A model generated the notes under the pieces. That model was not told the DNA's origin. It did not search any database and saw nothing but the letters and a program-made list of their open reading frames with translations. A stretch of DNA of 64,000 nucleotides from Lactobacillus sp. CBA3606 (GTDB lineage Bacteria > Bacillota > Bacilli > Lactobacillales > Lactobacillaceae): positions 2,046,001-2,110,000 of the forward strand of contig NZ_CP027194.1 in the NCBI RefSeq assembly GCF_002970935.1. Direction: 5' to 3'. Shown piece by piece: positions 32,310 through 40,211 of the stretch; the first letter of the stretch is position 1; each line of letters starts with the position of its first letter. Position numbers and translations under genes: made by a program.

Positions 32310-34484
32310 ATGGATAATGAAATTTTAAAGTTGGTCGAAAAAACGCTAACTGATTTTAAGCCGCAACAAATTAAAGCGGTGCTGAGTTTAATGACTGAAG
32401 GCAATACCGTGCCATTTATTGCCCGCTATCGTAAAGAACGTACTGGTGATTTGGATGAAGTCGAAATTCGGGCAATTAAGGAAAATTATGATCGGTTGGC
32501 TAGTTTAGAAAGTCGTAAGGCGGATGTGATCAAGCTGATTTCTGAACAACAACAGTTAACACCGGCGCTGAAAGCCGCAATTACGACAGCTGATAAACTA
32601 CAAACGGTTGAAGATTTATATTTACCCTATAAGCAGAAACGGCGGACTAAAGCGACAATTGCCAAAGAAGCGGGTCTAGAACCACTAGCCGCTTGGTTGT
32701 TGAAGTTTCCCCAAGGCGACATTGACCAACAAGCACAACAGTATGTGACGGCGGCCGTCCCCGATGCGACAGCCGCTTTAGCTGGGGCTCACGAAATTTT
32801 AGCTGAAGCTTTCGGCGATAATGCTAACTTACGCAATTGGATTCGCAATGAGACCCGCAATCATGGTGACTTGGTGGTCCAGGTGAAGCCCAAAGGGAAA
32901 GCCTTAGATGAACAGGGCGTTTATCAACAATATTATGACTTTACGAGTCCTGTGAAACAACTCGTCTCGTATCGGGTCTTAGCGATTAATCGGGGCGAGC
33001 ATGAAAAAGTGTTACGGGTCAATTTACAAGTCGCACCGACTGCCATTGAGCGGTATTGCCATTTTCGTTTTATCGGCCAACATCAAGGTCCAGCTGTGGC
33101 CTTAATTGAAGCGGCGTATCAAGATGCCTATAAACGGTTTATTGCGCCCGCCATTGAGCGTGAATTGCGACATGAATTGACGGCGACGGCTGATCAGCAA
33201 GCTATCGATGTGTTTGGTGATAATCTCTACCATTTACTCATGCAAGCGCCGTTAAAGGGCCGGGTCGTATTAGGTTTTGATCCCGCTTATCGGACAGGCT
33301 GTAAGCTAGCTGTGATGGATGCGAATGGTAAATTTTTGGATAAGCTCGTCATTTATCCGCATAAACCAGCGCCAATGGCGAAACGCACTGCGGCCGCCGC
33401 TGAATTTACGGCCTTCATTGAAAAGTATCAGGTTGAAATGATTGCGATTGGTAACGGGACAGCTTCACGCGAATCGGAAGAATTTGTGGCAACGATTTTG
33501 AAAACCTTGCAGCGGCCAGTGTATTACGTGATTGTTAATGAAGCGGGGGCCTCAGTCTATTCAGCTAGTGATAATGCGCGGGCCGAATTTCCAGACTTAC
33601 ACGTTGAGCAACGCAGTGCCATTAGTATTGGTCGCCGGTTACAAGACCCCTTGGCAGAACTCATTAAGATTGATCCGAAATCCGTGGGGGTTGGTCAGTA
33701 TCAACATGATGTGCCGCAAAAAGCGCTGTCGGCCCAGTTAGATGTTGTGATTGAAACGGCGGTTAACCAGGTTGGCGTTAATTTGAATACAGCCAGTGCC
33801 GAATTATTGACCCATATTTCCGGATTATCCAAGACAATTGCACAAAACATTGTCGCTTATCGGGATGAAAACGGGGAGTTCAGGAGTCGACCACAATTGA
33901 AAAAAGTGCCGCGCTTAGGACCAAAAGCTTATGAACAGGCGGTGGGGTTCTTACGCATTATTGCAGGTAAGACCATTTTTGATAATACCGATATTCATCC
34001 AGAAAGTTATCCAGCGGCGAAGGCCCTGCTACAGGCGGCTGGCTTAGCGACTCAAGATGTCGGGACGGCGAAGGCTCAACAATTAACGCAGGTCGATTTG
34101 ACGCAAGTTGCGACGACTACTGCGGTCGGGACGTTAACCTTGCAAGATATTAGTCGTAGCTTGCAAAAACCAGGCCGTGATGTGCGTGAGACCATGCCAG
34201 CGCCCTTATTGCGGCAAGATGTCTTAAAAATGAGTGATTTAAAACCTGGGATGCAATTACAGGGGACCGTCCGTAATGTGGTTGATTTCGGGGCGTTTGT
34301 TGATATTGGTGTTAAGCAAGATGGCTTGGTGCATATTTCTAAGTTGACGACTAAGTTTTTGAAAGACCCCCGGCGAGTTGTTGCTGTGGGCGATATTGTG
34401 ACGGTCTGGGTCGACGAAGTGGATGAACAACGTCAACGGATTGCGTTGACAATGATTGCGCCTACTGAGGTTGAGCATGACTGA
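32310..34484 (+). CDS. tex: Tex-family transcription accessory protein
   Basis: A conserved nucleic-acid-binding protein with helical N-terminal modules, a YqgF/RNase H-like fold, helix-hairpin-helix motifs and a C-terminal S1 domain. The 724-residue protein shows TVPFIARYRKERTG (~32), LYLPYKQKRRTKATIAKEAG (~105), VLGFDPAYRTGCKLAVMD (~322, YqgF start), VNLNTASAELLTHISGLSKT (HhH, ~490) and S1 KPGMQLQGTVRNVVDFGAFV (~645). ATG 32310 is favoured over the in-frame TTG at 32298. The stop overlaps the sprT start by eight bases, as in the conserved tex-sprT pair of Firmicutes. Confidence 0.94.
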   Translation: MDNEILKLVEKTLTDFKPQQIKAVLSLMTEGNTVPFIARYRKERTGDLDEVEIRAIKENYDRLASLESRKADVIKLISEQQQLTPALKAAITTADKLQTVEDLYLPYKQKRRTKATIAKEAGLEPLAAWLLKFPQGDIDQQAQQYVTAAVPDATAALAGAHEILAEAFGDNANLRNWIRNETRNHGDLVVQVKPKGKALDEQGVYQQYYDFTSPVKQLVSYRVLAINRGEHEKVLRVNLQVAPTAIERYCHFRFIGQHQGPAVALIEAAYQDAYKRFIAPAIERELRHELTATADQQAIDVFGDNLYHLLMQAPLKGRVVLGFDPAYRTGCKLAVMDANGKFLDKLVIYPHKPAPMAKRTAAAAEFTAFIEKYQVEMIAIGNGTASRESEEFVATILKTLQRPVYYVIVNEAGASVYSASDNARAEFPDLHVEQRSAISIGRRLQDPLAELIKIDPKSVGVGQYQHDVPQKALSAQLDVVIETAVNQVGVNLNTASAELLTHISGLSKTIAQNIVAYRDENGEFRSRPQLKKVPRLGPKAYEQAVGFLRIIAGKTIFDNTDIHPESYPAAKALLQAAGLATQDVGTAKAQQLTQVDLTQVATTTAVGTLTLQDISRSLQKPGRDVRETMPAPLLRQDVLKMSDLKPGMQLQGTVRNVVDFGAFVDIGVKQDGLVHISKLTTKFLKDPRRVVAVGDIVTVWVDEVDEQRQRIALTMIAPTEVEHD

Positions 34485-34923
34485 CTCGCAACTCCAACAG
34501 TTAGTTGAACAGATTTCAGTCCATGAGTTTCACCGGGCTTTTCGCCATCGCGCTTTTTTTAATGCACGGTTACGATCCACCGGTGGTCGTTATCAATTGG
34601 CCAGTCATAACATTGATATTAATCCAAAAATGTTAACGGATTTTGATGAAGCAACATTGATTGGTGTGATTAAACATGAGCTGTGTCATTATCATTTGCA
34701 TCTGACACAGCAAGGCTATCAACATCGCGACCAAAGTTTTAAACAACTATTAGCCCAAGTGCATGGATCACGGTATGCCCCTAAGCCCAAGCAAACGACG
34801 ACCTTGGCGTATCGATATACGTATCGGTGCCAACGTTGTGGACAAGTCTATCACCGGAAACGGCGACTGAATCTGAACCGCTATGCTTGTGGTCGTTGTC
34901 AGGGACCGATTAAGTTAGTGTGA
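34477..34923 (+). CDS. sprT: SprT-like zinc metalloprotease-family protein
   Basis: A 148-residue SprT-domain protein (YdcK in Bacillus). The active-site helix reads KHELCHYHLH with H67-E68-xx-H71 (HExxH). A C-terminal zinc ribbon has two CxxC pairs (CQRC and CGRC). Related eukaryotic SPRTN proteins cut DNA-protein crosslinks; the role of small bacterial members is unsettled. Its ATG overlaps the tex stop, with TGAGG as ribosome site, so translation is probably coupled. A frame open to 34456 inside tex is less likely. Confidence 0.88.
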   Translation: MTDSQLQQLVEQISVHEFHRAFRHRAFFNARLRSTGGRYQLASHNIDINPKMLTDFDEATLIGVIKHELCHYHLHLTQQGYQHRDQSFKQLLAQVHGSRYAPKPKQTTTLAYRYTYRCQRCGQVYHRKRRLNLNRYACGRCQGPIKLV

Positions 34924-34929
34924 AAAGCG

Positions 34930-34958
34930 TTGCTTATCAGTGAGTGGTTCGATAGAAT
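34930..34958 (+). promoter_or_regulatory. Sigma-A promoter of hom-thrB
   Basis: TTGCTT at 34930-34935, 17-base spacer, TAGAAT at 34953-34958, 36 bases before the hom start. No T-box or leader peptide fits in this short space. Confidence 0.6.
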
Positions 34959-34993
34959 GGGCTTAACTATTAGGAATTTTGGAGGCGTTAGCG

Positions 34994-36280
34994 ATGGAAA
35001 CAATCAAAATTGGGATTGTCGGTCTAGGAACGGTTGGGACTGGCGTGGTCAAAATGTTACAAGCGCATCAAGCGAAGATTTCAGAAATTACTGGTCGTAA
35101 GCTCGAATTAGCTTGTGTTGTCGTGCATAACTTGAATAATCATCAACAGGCTGAACTTGGTGCCGTCCGCTTGACCGATCAGATTGAGACCTTGATTGAT
35201 GATCCCGAGATTCAAATTATGGTTGAGGTCATGGGATCAATCCACCCAGCCAAAGAATATATCACCCGGGCACTACAAGCAGGCAAACATGTGGTTACTG
35301 CTAATAAGGATTTGATTGCGCAGTACGGACGTGAATTGGTCCAAATTGCACGTGAAAATCATCGTGACCTTTTCTATGAAGCGAGTGTTGCCGGTGGAAT
35401 TCCGATTTTACGGACGATTGATAATAGCTTTGCAGCGGATAAGATTCAGCGCGTGATGGGGATTGTTAATGGGACGACCAATTACATCATGACGCAAATG
35501 TTAACTAAAAACTGGTCATATCAACAAGCCTTAGCGAGTGCACAGACGTTGGGATTTGCTGAAAAAGATCCAACGAATGACGTTGAAGGCTTGGATGCGG
35601 CATATAAAATGATTATTTTGACACAATTTGCTTTTGGAATGAGTTTATCGTTGTCCCAAGTTAAAGTGCAGGGCATTACTAAAATCAGTCCGGAGGATAT
35701 TGCTGAAGCACATCAACTAGGCTATACCATCAAGTTATTAGGGATTGCTGAAGAGTTGGATGATCGGATTGCGGTATCGGTCGGACCCGTACTGGTCTCA
35801 GATCAACATCCATTAGCGACGGTGCAAAATGAAAATAATGCCGTTATGGTGACTGGGATGGCCGTGGGAGATACGATGTTTTATGGTCCTGGTGCCGGCG
35901 AATTACCGACGGCTAACAGTGTTTTGAGCGATATTACGACGGTTACTAAAAATATTGCCTTGAATACGACTGGGAATACGTTTAATTCTTATCGGCAAGA
36001 GACGAATTTAGCGGCCCCAGTTGACGTTGTTTACCCACACTTTATTGCGCTAAAAATGCGTGATTTACCTGGGATGATGATGCGGTTGACTGAAATTATG
36101 ACCCGCGCCCAAGTTTCCTTTAGTCAGATCATTCAAAATCAATTAGGGGATGGCAATGCGCGGGTGGTGATTATTACGCATGCTATGAATGATCAACAAT
36201 TAGCAGCTATTACCACGGCAATCGGCGAACAAGCCAACATGCAATTGTTAGCCCGTTACAAAGTTTTGAAAAATGAGTAG
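34994..36280 (+). CDS. hom: Homoserine dehydrogenase
   Basis: NAD(P)-dependent reduction of aspartate semialdehyde to homoserine, the branch point to threonine and methionine. The 428-residue protein has GIVGLGTVGTGVVKML (~6), HVVTANKDLIAQYG (~99), EASVAGGIPILRTI (~128), GIVNGTTNYIMTQM (~155), DVEGLDAAYK (~196) and a C-terminal ACT domain (ALKMRDLPGMMMRLTEIM, ~350) that usually gives threonine feedback control. ATG 34994 is preferred because GGAGG lies eight bases upstream. thrB follows directly. Confidence 0.95.
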   Translation: METIKIGIVGLGTVGTGVVKMLQAHQAKISEITGRKLELACVVVHNLNNHQQAELGAVRLTDQIETLIDDPEIQIMVEVMGSIHPAKEYITRALQAGKHVVTANKDLIAQYGRELVQIARENHRDLFYEASVAGGIPILRTIDNSFAADKIQRVMGIVNGTTNYIMTQMLTKNWSYQQALASAQTLGFAEKDPTNDVEGLDAAYKMIILTQFAFGMSLSLSQVKVQGITKISPEDIAEAHQLGYTIKLLGIAEELDDRIAVSVGPVLVSDQHPLATVQNENNAVMVTGMAVGDTMFYGPGAGELPTANSVLSDITTVTKNIALNTTGNTFNSYRQETNLAAPVDVVYPHFIALKMRDLPGMMMRLTEIMTRAQVSFSQIIQNQLGDGNARVVIITHAMNDQQLAAITTAIGEQANMQLLARYKVLKNE

Positions 36281-36288
36281 GTGAAATG

Positions 36289-37164
36289 ATGTTAACAATT
36301 TCAGTACCAGCGACTTCCGCCAATCTTGGTCCAGGATTTGATTCGATTGGCTTGGCTTTGGATTTACAGTTAACGTTAACCGTTGTGGGGCCGAGTACAA
36401 CGTGGCAGGTTAGTCATCCATTTGGAGCTGCTGTCCCAACGGATGCGACGAATTTAATCGTTAAAACGGCGCTAACTTTAGCACCAGATTTACCGCCACA
36501 ACACCTGGAAGTTCAATCGGCGATACCTTTAGCCCGCGGGTTGGGAAGTAGCTCGACAGCGATTGTGGCTGGCTTGGCTTTAGCTAACGCCTTAATGCCT
36601 GAGCCAGTCGCTACAACTGATCTATTACAGCTGGCGACGCAGTTAGAAGGGCATCCGGATAATGTAGCGCCGGCAATTCTTGGTGGCTTGGTGGTGGCAA
36701 CTGCAGTGCAGCAGCGAGTTCAAGCGGTACAATTGCCAACACCAACTTGGTTTGCCAGTGTGTATGTGCCTAATGAACCCTTGTTGACAGTGGCAAGTCG
36801 GGCTGCGCTACCCTCGGACTTAGCATATACACAAGCAATTACGGGGAGTAGCGTTGCGAATACTTTGGTTGCCGCTTTAGCCACGAAAAATTGGTCATTA
36901 GCATTACAATTATTAGAAGCAGATAAATTCCATGAACAGTACCGAGCACAGTTAGTGCCAGCATTAGCCATTGTCCGGCAAACGGCCCATGCGTTAGGGC
37001 TGGTTGGCACATACCTGAGTGGGGCTGGTCCAACGATTGTGACCCTGGGCCAGCGCGCCGACTTGGTAAGGTTGCAACAACAGTTACAACAAAACGTGGC
37101 GTTAACTGGACAGTATTACTTGTTACCTATTGATGCAACCGGGGTTAAAATCAATAAATCTTAA
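36289..37164 (+). CDS. thrB: Homoserine kinase
   Basis: GHMP-family kinase that phosphorylates homoserine. The 291-residue protein opens with ISVPATSANLGPGFDSIGLA and has the ATP-binding IPLARGLGSSSTAIVAGL (~80) and LVGTYLSGAGPTIVTL (~240). Two ATGs are adjacent (36286 and 36289); the second is better spaced from TAGGTG and gives the usual MLTISVPATS start. Translation is probably coupled to hom, eight bases upstream. thrC is not adjacent. Confidence 0.94.
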   Translation: MLTISVPATSANLGPGFDSIGLALDLQLTLTVVGPSTTWQVSHPFGAAVPTDATNLIVKTALTLAPDLPPQHLEVQSAIPLARGLGSSSTAIVAGLALANALMPEPVATTDLLQLATQLEGHPDNVAPAILGGLVVATAVQQRVQAVQLPTPTWFASVYVPNEPLLTVASRAALPSDLAYTQAITGSSVANTLVAALATKNWSLALQLLEADKFHEQYRAQLVPALAIVRQTAHALGLVGTYLSGAGPTIVTLGQRADLVRLQQQLQQNVALTGQYYLLPIDATGVKINKS

Positions 37165-37171
37165 ATTTAGC

Positions 37172-37200
37172 TTGTCAGACTCACGACATTTTGGTAAAAT
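37172..37200 (+). promoter_or_regulatory. Sigma-A promoter of tRNA-Leu
   Basis: TTGTCA at 37172-37177, 17-base spacer, TAAAAT at 37195-37200, 18 bases before the mature tRNA end. Confidence 0.75.
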
Positions 37201-37218
37201 GGTTTTTGTGAGTGTGAT

Positions 37219-37303
37219 GCGGCCATGGCGGAATTGGCAGACGCGCAAGATTAAGGATCTTGTCGGGGTTAACCCGGTGGAAGTTCGAATCTTCTTGGCC
37301 GCA
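37219..37303 (+). tRNA. tRNA-Leu (AAG)
   Basis: 85-base class II tRNA: acceptor GCGGCCA/TGGCCGC, anticodon stem CAAGA/TCTTG, loop TTAAGGA, long variable arm GTCGGGGTTAACCCGGT, T-arm TTCGAAT. With U33 at the second loop base the anticodon is AAG, not TAA; the following G37 fits a CUN-reading tRNA-Leu. Confidence 0.93.
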
Positions 37304-37315
37304 CTTTATATACAG

Positions 37316-37363
37316 AATAGCCGGTATTGATACGAGAAATCGTTGATATGCCGGCTTTTTTAT
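37316..37363 (+). terminator. Terminator after tRNA-Leu
   Basis: AGCCGGTAT pairs with ATGCCGGCT (one mismatch) and is followed by six T. Confidence 0.75.
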
Positions 37364-37395
37364 TAGTCATGATAGTGAATAAAACGGAACAAAAG

Positions 37396-37417
37396 CGATA
37401 CCAGAAACGATACCAGA
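37396..37417. repeat. Tandem CGATACCAGA repeats downstream of tRNA-Leu
   Basis: CGATACCAGA occurs twice with a 12-base period (37396 and 37408). Short direct repeats beyond a tRNA 3' end resemble integrase arm sites of prophages or integrative elements; here no integrase gene remains. Confidence 0.45.
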
Positions 37418-37423
37418 TTTTGA

Positions 37424-37516
37424 TTATTGAGCCAGTATTTTACTCATATCGTAGACCTGTGCAGACAGTTCTATGATACTTTCTCGTTCAGACATAGTAA
37501 AATAGTGATAGTTCAT
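37424..37516 (-). pseudogene. Possible 5' fragment of an IS30-type transposase
   Basis: A 30-codon frame starting MNYHYFTMSERESIIELSAQ and ending with TAA after MSKILAQ. The start resembles the N-terminal helix-turn-helix of IS30-family transposases (pattern Y-x-H/Y-F/L-T-x-x-E-R-x-x-I). AAAGGG lies upstream. Everything after ~30 codons is missing. Could also be an unrelated small peptide; the family call is from pattern memory only. Confidence 0.35.
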
Positions 37517-37632
37517 GGCGAGTACCCTTTGCTTTTCTTGGTTGTTAAGTAATTGTACCCGCTATGGGCTTTTTTTGTTCGATTATGTGTTGCGCTTCAA
37601 TTGTAAATTCGCCCTTCTAAAAAAACGATTCA
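37517..37632. other. Intergenic remnant between transposase fragment and marR
   Basis: No gene seen. It contains ATTTACAATTGAAGCGCAAC on the minus strand, a sequence that looks like an IS30-family end; not verified. Confidence 0.3.
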
Positions 37633-38064
37633 TTACCTAGAATCAAATTTCTTTGTTCGTTCGCTTATGGACGCTAATTGGTTGAAAAAATTTTCGACGT
37701 CGGCAGCGGGCATATCTGCGAGTACTTCGTCCCAGAGCGACTGTTTGATTTGCCGGATGGTTTCACAGGCAGCTAGTCCTTTGGGAGTAATGCTGACCCA
37801 GGTGGCGCGGTGATCGCTATGGTTGGGGACTCTAGCGATATAGCCGTCCCGCTCAAGATGGGTCATTTCTCGACTGACCAAGCCTTTATTAATGGCTAGT
37901 TCACTTGTGATTTGTTTGGCGGTAATACGCTCATGTTCACTAATGAAGAGGAGAAAATTGGCATTGCTAGCGTTGATTCCAGGGAGCGTTAGTTCATGAT
38001 TTGTGGCTGTCTGAAAGCGACGGTGGATTGCGCCAATGAATTTTCCGAGTTTGATAATGTCCAA
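37633..38064 (-). CDS. MarR-family transcriptional regulator
   Basis: A 143-residue winged-helix regulator. The recognition helix region ITAKQITSELAINKGLVSREM and the wing DGYIARVPNHSDHRATWVSIT (D-x-R salt-bridge motif) are typical MarR. A TTG at 38064, eight bases after AAAGGAGG, is the likely start; an upstream in-frame ATG at 38100 has no ribosome site. It is divergent from the membrane protein at 38171. A palindrome in the shared 106-base gap suggests it controls that gene and itself. The ligand is unknown. Confidence 0.9.
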   Translation of the reverse strand: MDIIKLGKFIGAIHRRFQTATNHELTLPGINASNANFLLFISEHERITAKQITSELAINKGLVSREMTHLERDGYIARVPNHSDHRATWVSITPKGLAACETIRQIKQSLWDEVLADMPAADVENFFNQLASISERTKKFDSR

Positions 38065-38104
38065 GGTAATGACCTCCTTTATCTCAATATAGTATAGCAT
38101 ATAG

Positions 38105-38133
38105 TTGACAAATAAACTAAATTCGGTTATTCT
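38105..38133 (+). promoter_or_regulatory. Promoter of the DUF2798-like gene
   Basis: Perfect TTGACA at 38105-38110, 17-base spacer, TATTCT at 38128-38133. Confidence 0.7.
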
Positions 38134-38137
38134 ATAT

Positions 38138-38155
38138 TAGTTGCTTTAGCAACTA
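38138..38155. promoter_or_regulatory. Palindromic MarR operator candidate
   Basis: TAGTTGC-TTTA-GCAACTA is a perfect 7-bp inverted repeat with a four-base centre, directly after the -10 of the rightward promoter. A related half-site ATAGTTG lies at 38101, over the -35. Confidence 0.6.
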
Positions 38156-38170
38156 TATGGAGGAAATCAA

Positions 38171-38629
38171 ATGACTTTAAAACAACGATTGCTTTTTACC
38201 TTATTTTTATGTACCGGGATGGCCGGTAGTATGAGTTGGCTAGGAATGGCGAAGAGTATGGGAATTAATGGCGAAATGTGGCGGCTATTTGGGCTGTCAA
38301 TTGGCCCGACAATTGCCTTCGCATTTGTCTTTAACTTGTTAGTGGTCAGCAATTTAAGTAATTTGTTGATTAAATGGCGAACTAGACGGCTGACTGATTC
38401 AGCGGTGATTCGTCTGAAAGCAGCGACAATTCGTAGTTGGACAATGCTTTTAAGCATGTGCTTTACCATGAGTACGTTGGCATTACTGATGAATGGGACC
38501 TTGTTCCACATGACCGTGGCGCAGTTTATTCTGGGATTCTTTGGCACGCTGACCATGGCCTACTTTATCCGTGATCTCTTTATTATGCCGCTAGCAACGC
38601 GGCTGGTATTTCAGATTATGCCGGCTTGA
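38171..38629 (+). CDS. DUF2798-like four-helix membrane protein
   Basis: A 152-residue integral membrane protein with four predicted helices arranged as two similar halves (FTLFLCTGMAGSMSWLGMA and LLSMCFTMSTLALLMNGTLF both start a half). This resembles the DUF2798 family, whose function is unknown. GGAGGA ribosome site. Divergent from marR, with a palindrome over its promoter, so probably induced when MarR is released. Confidence 0.75.
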   Translation: MTLKQRLLFTLFLCTGMAGSMSWLGMAKSMGINGEMWRLFGLSIGPTIAFAFVFNLLVVSNLSNLLIKWRTRRLTDSAVIRLKAATIRSWTMLLSMCFTMSTLALLMNGTLFHMTVAQFILGFFGTLTMAYFIRDLFIMPLATRLVFQIMPA

Positions 38630-38661
38630 GGGTGCCAAATTCAGTTAAGCTTAATTTACTT

Positions 38662-38709
38662 AAAAAGCTCAGTATTGCGAGACAGTTCCCGCAATATTGG
38701 GCTTTTTAG
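38662..38709 (+). terminator. Terminator after the DUF2798-like gene
   Basis: Long stem AAAAAGCTCAGTATTGCG/CGCAATATTGGGCTTTTT with a ten-base loop. Confidence 0.88.
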
Positions 38710-38797
38710 CTGATTTGAAAGCATTAATAAGGTAACTCATCTGACTAACTAGCGCTAATGCCGACTTGGTCGCGGGAGACTATTTTGATGCAATGGC

Positions 38798-38831
38798 GTA
38801 GTAGTTTAGTCTAAATTGTTACTACTATAAT
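38798..38831 (+). promoter_or_regulatory. Promoter and inverted repeat before the aldo/keto reductase
   Basis: TATAAT at 38826-38831. GTAGTA (38798) and TACTAC (38820) form an inverted repeat over the expected -35 area, a possible operator. No clear -35. Confidence 0.45.
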
Positions 38832-38912
38832 AGGTGTTGTTGATAGTTAACGAACAAATTGGTCAGGATACGCAATGTCAGATGATAATGTTACCCTAAA
38901 GGAGAATCACTA

Positions 38913-38951
38913 ATGACTAGTGATTGGGTAGCAGCTGAATGCTGCTGTTGA
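38913..38951 (+). CDS. Possible 12-residue leader peptide MTSDWVAAECCC
   Basis: A short frame with strong AAAGGAG ribosome site nine bases upstream, in the 5' leader of the aldo/keto reductase gene. It ends in three Cys codons. AGCAG and CTGCT inside it can pair. It may act as a translation-sensing leader, or be chance. Confidence 0.35.
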   Translation: MTSDWVAAECCC

Positions 38952-38982
38952 AACAAGCAAATTGTAAAGGAGCCGTAAATTA

Positions 38983-39933
38983 ATGATAGTCAAAAAGCAA
39001 CCAGCAATTGCGTTGGGGACTTGGGCGTGGGGTGTTGGAGTTAATGGGGGTAGTCAAGTGTTCGGTGACTATCTAACCGCGACTGATTTGAAGCCGGTTG
39101 TCGATCAAGCGATGGCAGCTGGATTTAATCTCTGGGACACCGCCTATGCCTATGGCGCTGGTGCGTCCGAAACTTTGTTGGGGGAGTTACTGAAGCCTTA
39201 TTCACGAAGCGATTATCTTTTGTCAACTAAATTCACGCCACAACTGGCCGGAACTGGTGACCATGAGATGGCGAAGATGTTAGCGGGCAGTCTCAAACGG
39301 TTACATACGGATCATATTGATTTGTATTGGATTCATAATCCTGCCGACGTTGAGAAGTGGACACCAGAATTAATACCATTAGTCAAAAGTGGTCAAATTA
39401 GGCAGGTTGGTGTTTCCAATCATAACTTAGCCCAAATTAAGCGAGCCAGTGAAATTCTTGGTGCGGCTGGTATTCCAATCTCGGCGGTTCAAAACCATTT
39501 TAGTTTGTTATACCGATCATCGGAAACTGCTGGGATTATTGATTATTGTCGTAAACATCAGATGACGTTCTACGCTTATATGGTCTTAGAACAAGGCGTG
39601 CTGACTGGACAATATAATGTTGAGCATCCGCTGCCAGCTGGTAGTTTACGGGCAAAGACTTATAATGCGGTCTTACCACAATTGACGCAGTTGGTAATGG
39701 CTTTAAATGAGATTGGCGAAAAGCAAGGCGCGACGGCAGCTGATGTGGCGACGGCCTATGCCATTGCCAAAGGTACAATGCCGATTATTGGTGTCACTAA
39801 AGCCAAGTACATTGCCAGTGAAGAAAAGGCAGTCACCGTTAATTTGACGGCAACCGATATGATGCATTTAGAAAACTTGGCTCAAACAACCAATGTTGAT
39901 ACTAAAGGGGCTTGGGAAGCCCCAATGATTTAA
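38983..39933 (+). CDS. Aldo/keto reductase
   Basis: A 316-residue NADPH-dependent oxidoreductase with a TIM barrel. The catalytic tetrad can be placed: Asp and Tyr in LWDTAYAYGAG (~46-56), Lys in LLSTKFTP (~80) and His in DLYWIHNPAD (~112). The NADPH-binding end is TMPIIGVTKAKYI (~265). Closest to the AKR11/12-like general stress group; substrate unknown. AAAGGAG ribosome site. The transcript would begin ~145 bases upstream and include the short CCC leader frame. Confidence 0.9.
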   Translation: MIVKKQPAIALGTWAWGVGVNGGSQVFGDYLTATDLKPVVDQAMAAGFNLWDTAYAYGAGASETLLGELLKPYSRSDYLLSTKFTPQLAGTGDHEMAKMLAGSLKRLHTDHIDLYWIHNPADVEKWTPELIPLVKSGQIRQVGVSNHNLAQIKRASEILGAAGIPISAVQNHFSLLYRSSETAGIIDYCRKHQMTFYAYMVLEQGVLTGQYNVEHPLPAGSLRAKTYNAVLPQLTQLVMALNEIGEKQGATAADVATAYAIAKGTMPIIGVTKAKYIASEEKAVTVNLTATDMMHLENLAQTTNVDTKGAWEAPMI

Positions 39934-39950
39934 GGGTCACTTAGTCAAGC

Positions 39951-39982
39951 GACGTAACCGAACTTGGGTTGCGTCTTTTTTG
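39951..39982 (+). terminator. Terminator after the aldo/keto reductase
   Basis: 9-bp stem GACGTAACC/GGTTGCGTC with one G-T pair, followed by six T. Confidence 0.82.
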
Positions 39983-40081
39983 CAAGTTTAGCGGCTTCAG
40001 CAATGAGCACTTATTAAGGAAAACTAAATTAAATCCTAAAAATCACATAAAACAGCTAAAAAAGCATTAAAAATATGTCGT

Positions 40082-40133
40082 TTTGATACACAAAAAGTGA
40101 TACAGAAGACTGTATCACTTTTTGTGTATCAAA
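40082..40133. promoter_or_regulatory. 24-bp perfect inverted repeat upstream of the man operon
   Basis: The arm at 40082-40105 (core GATACACAAAAAGTGATACA) is repeated as its exact reverse complement at 40110-40133 around a four-base centre. No T tract follows on either strand, so it is unlikely to be a terminator. It ends 40 bases before the sigma-54 promoter and is the best candidate for the ManR enhancer or another operator. Confidence 0.7.
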
Positions 40134-40173
40134 TTAAAGCCTGTGATAGCACGTTTTACTAACTAGTGTATTT

Positions 40174-40190
40174 TGGCACGGAAGTTGCAT
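40174..40190 (+). promoter_or_regulatory. Sigma-54 (-24/-12) promoter of the mannose PTS operon
   Basis: TGGCACGGAAGTTGCAT fits the RpoN consensus TGGCAC-N5-TTGCA/T exactly. Transcription would start ~12 bases later, leaving a ~110-base leader before the EIIAB gene. The matching activator ManR is encoded 3.5 kb downstream. Confidence 0.92.
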
Positions 40191-40211
40191 ATATATTAGT
40201 GAGTGCAAAAA

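Noticed and set aside
37530-37565. T-rich stretch GGGCTTTTTTT as terminator
   Set aside because: Only a three-base-pair stem (CCC/GGG) can form before it.
40082-40133. Perfect inverted repeat as a rho-independent terminator
   Set aside because: No T run follows on either strand, and a good terminator for the upstream gene already exists at 39951.
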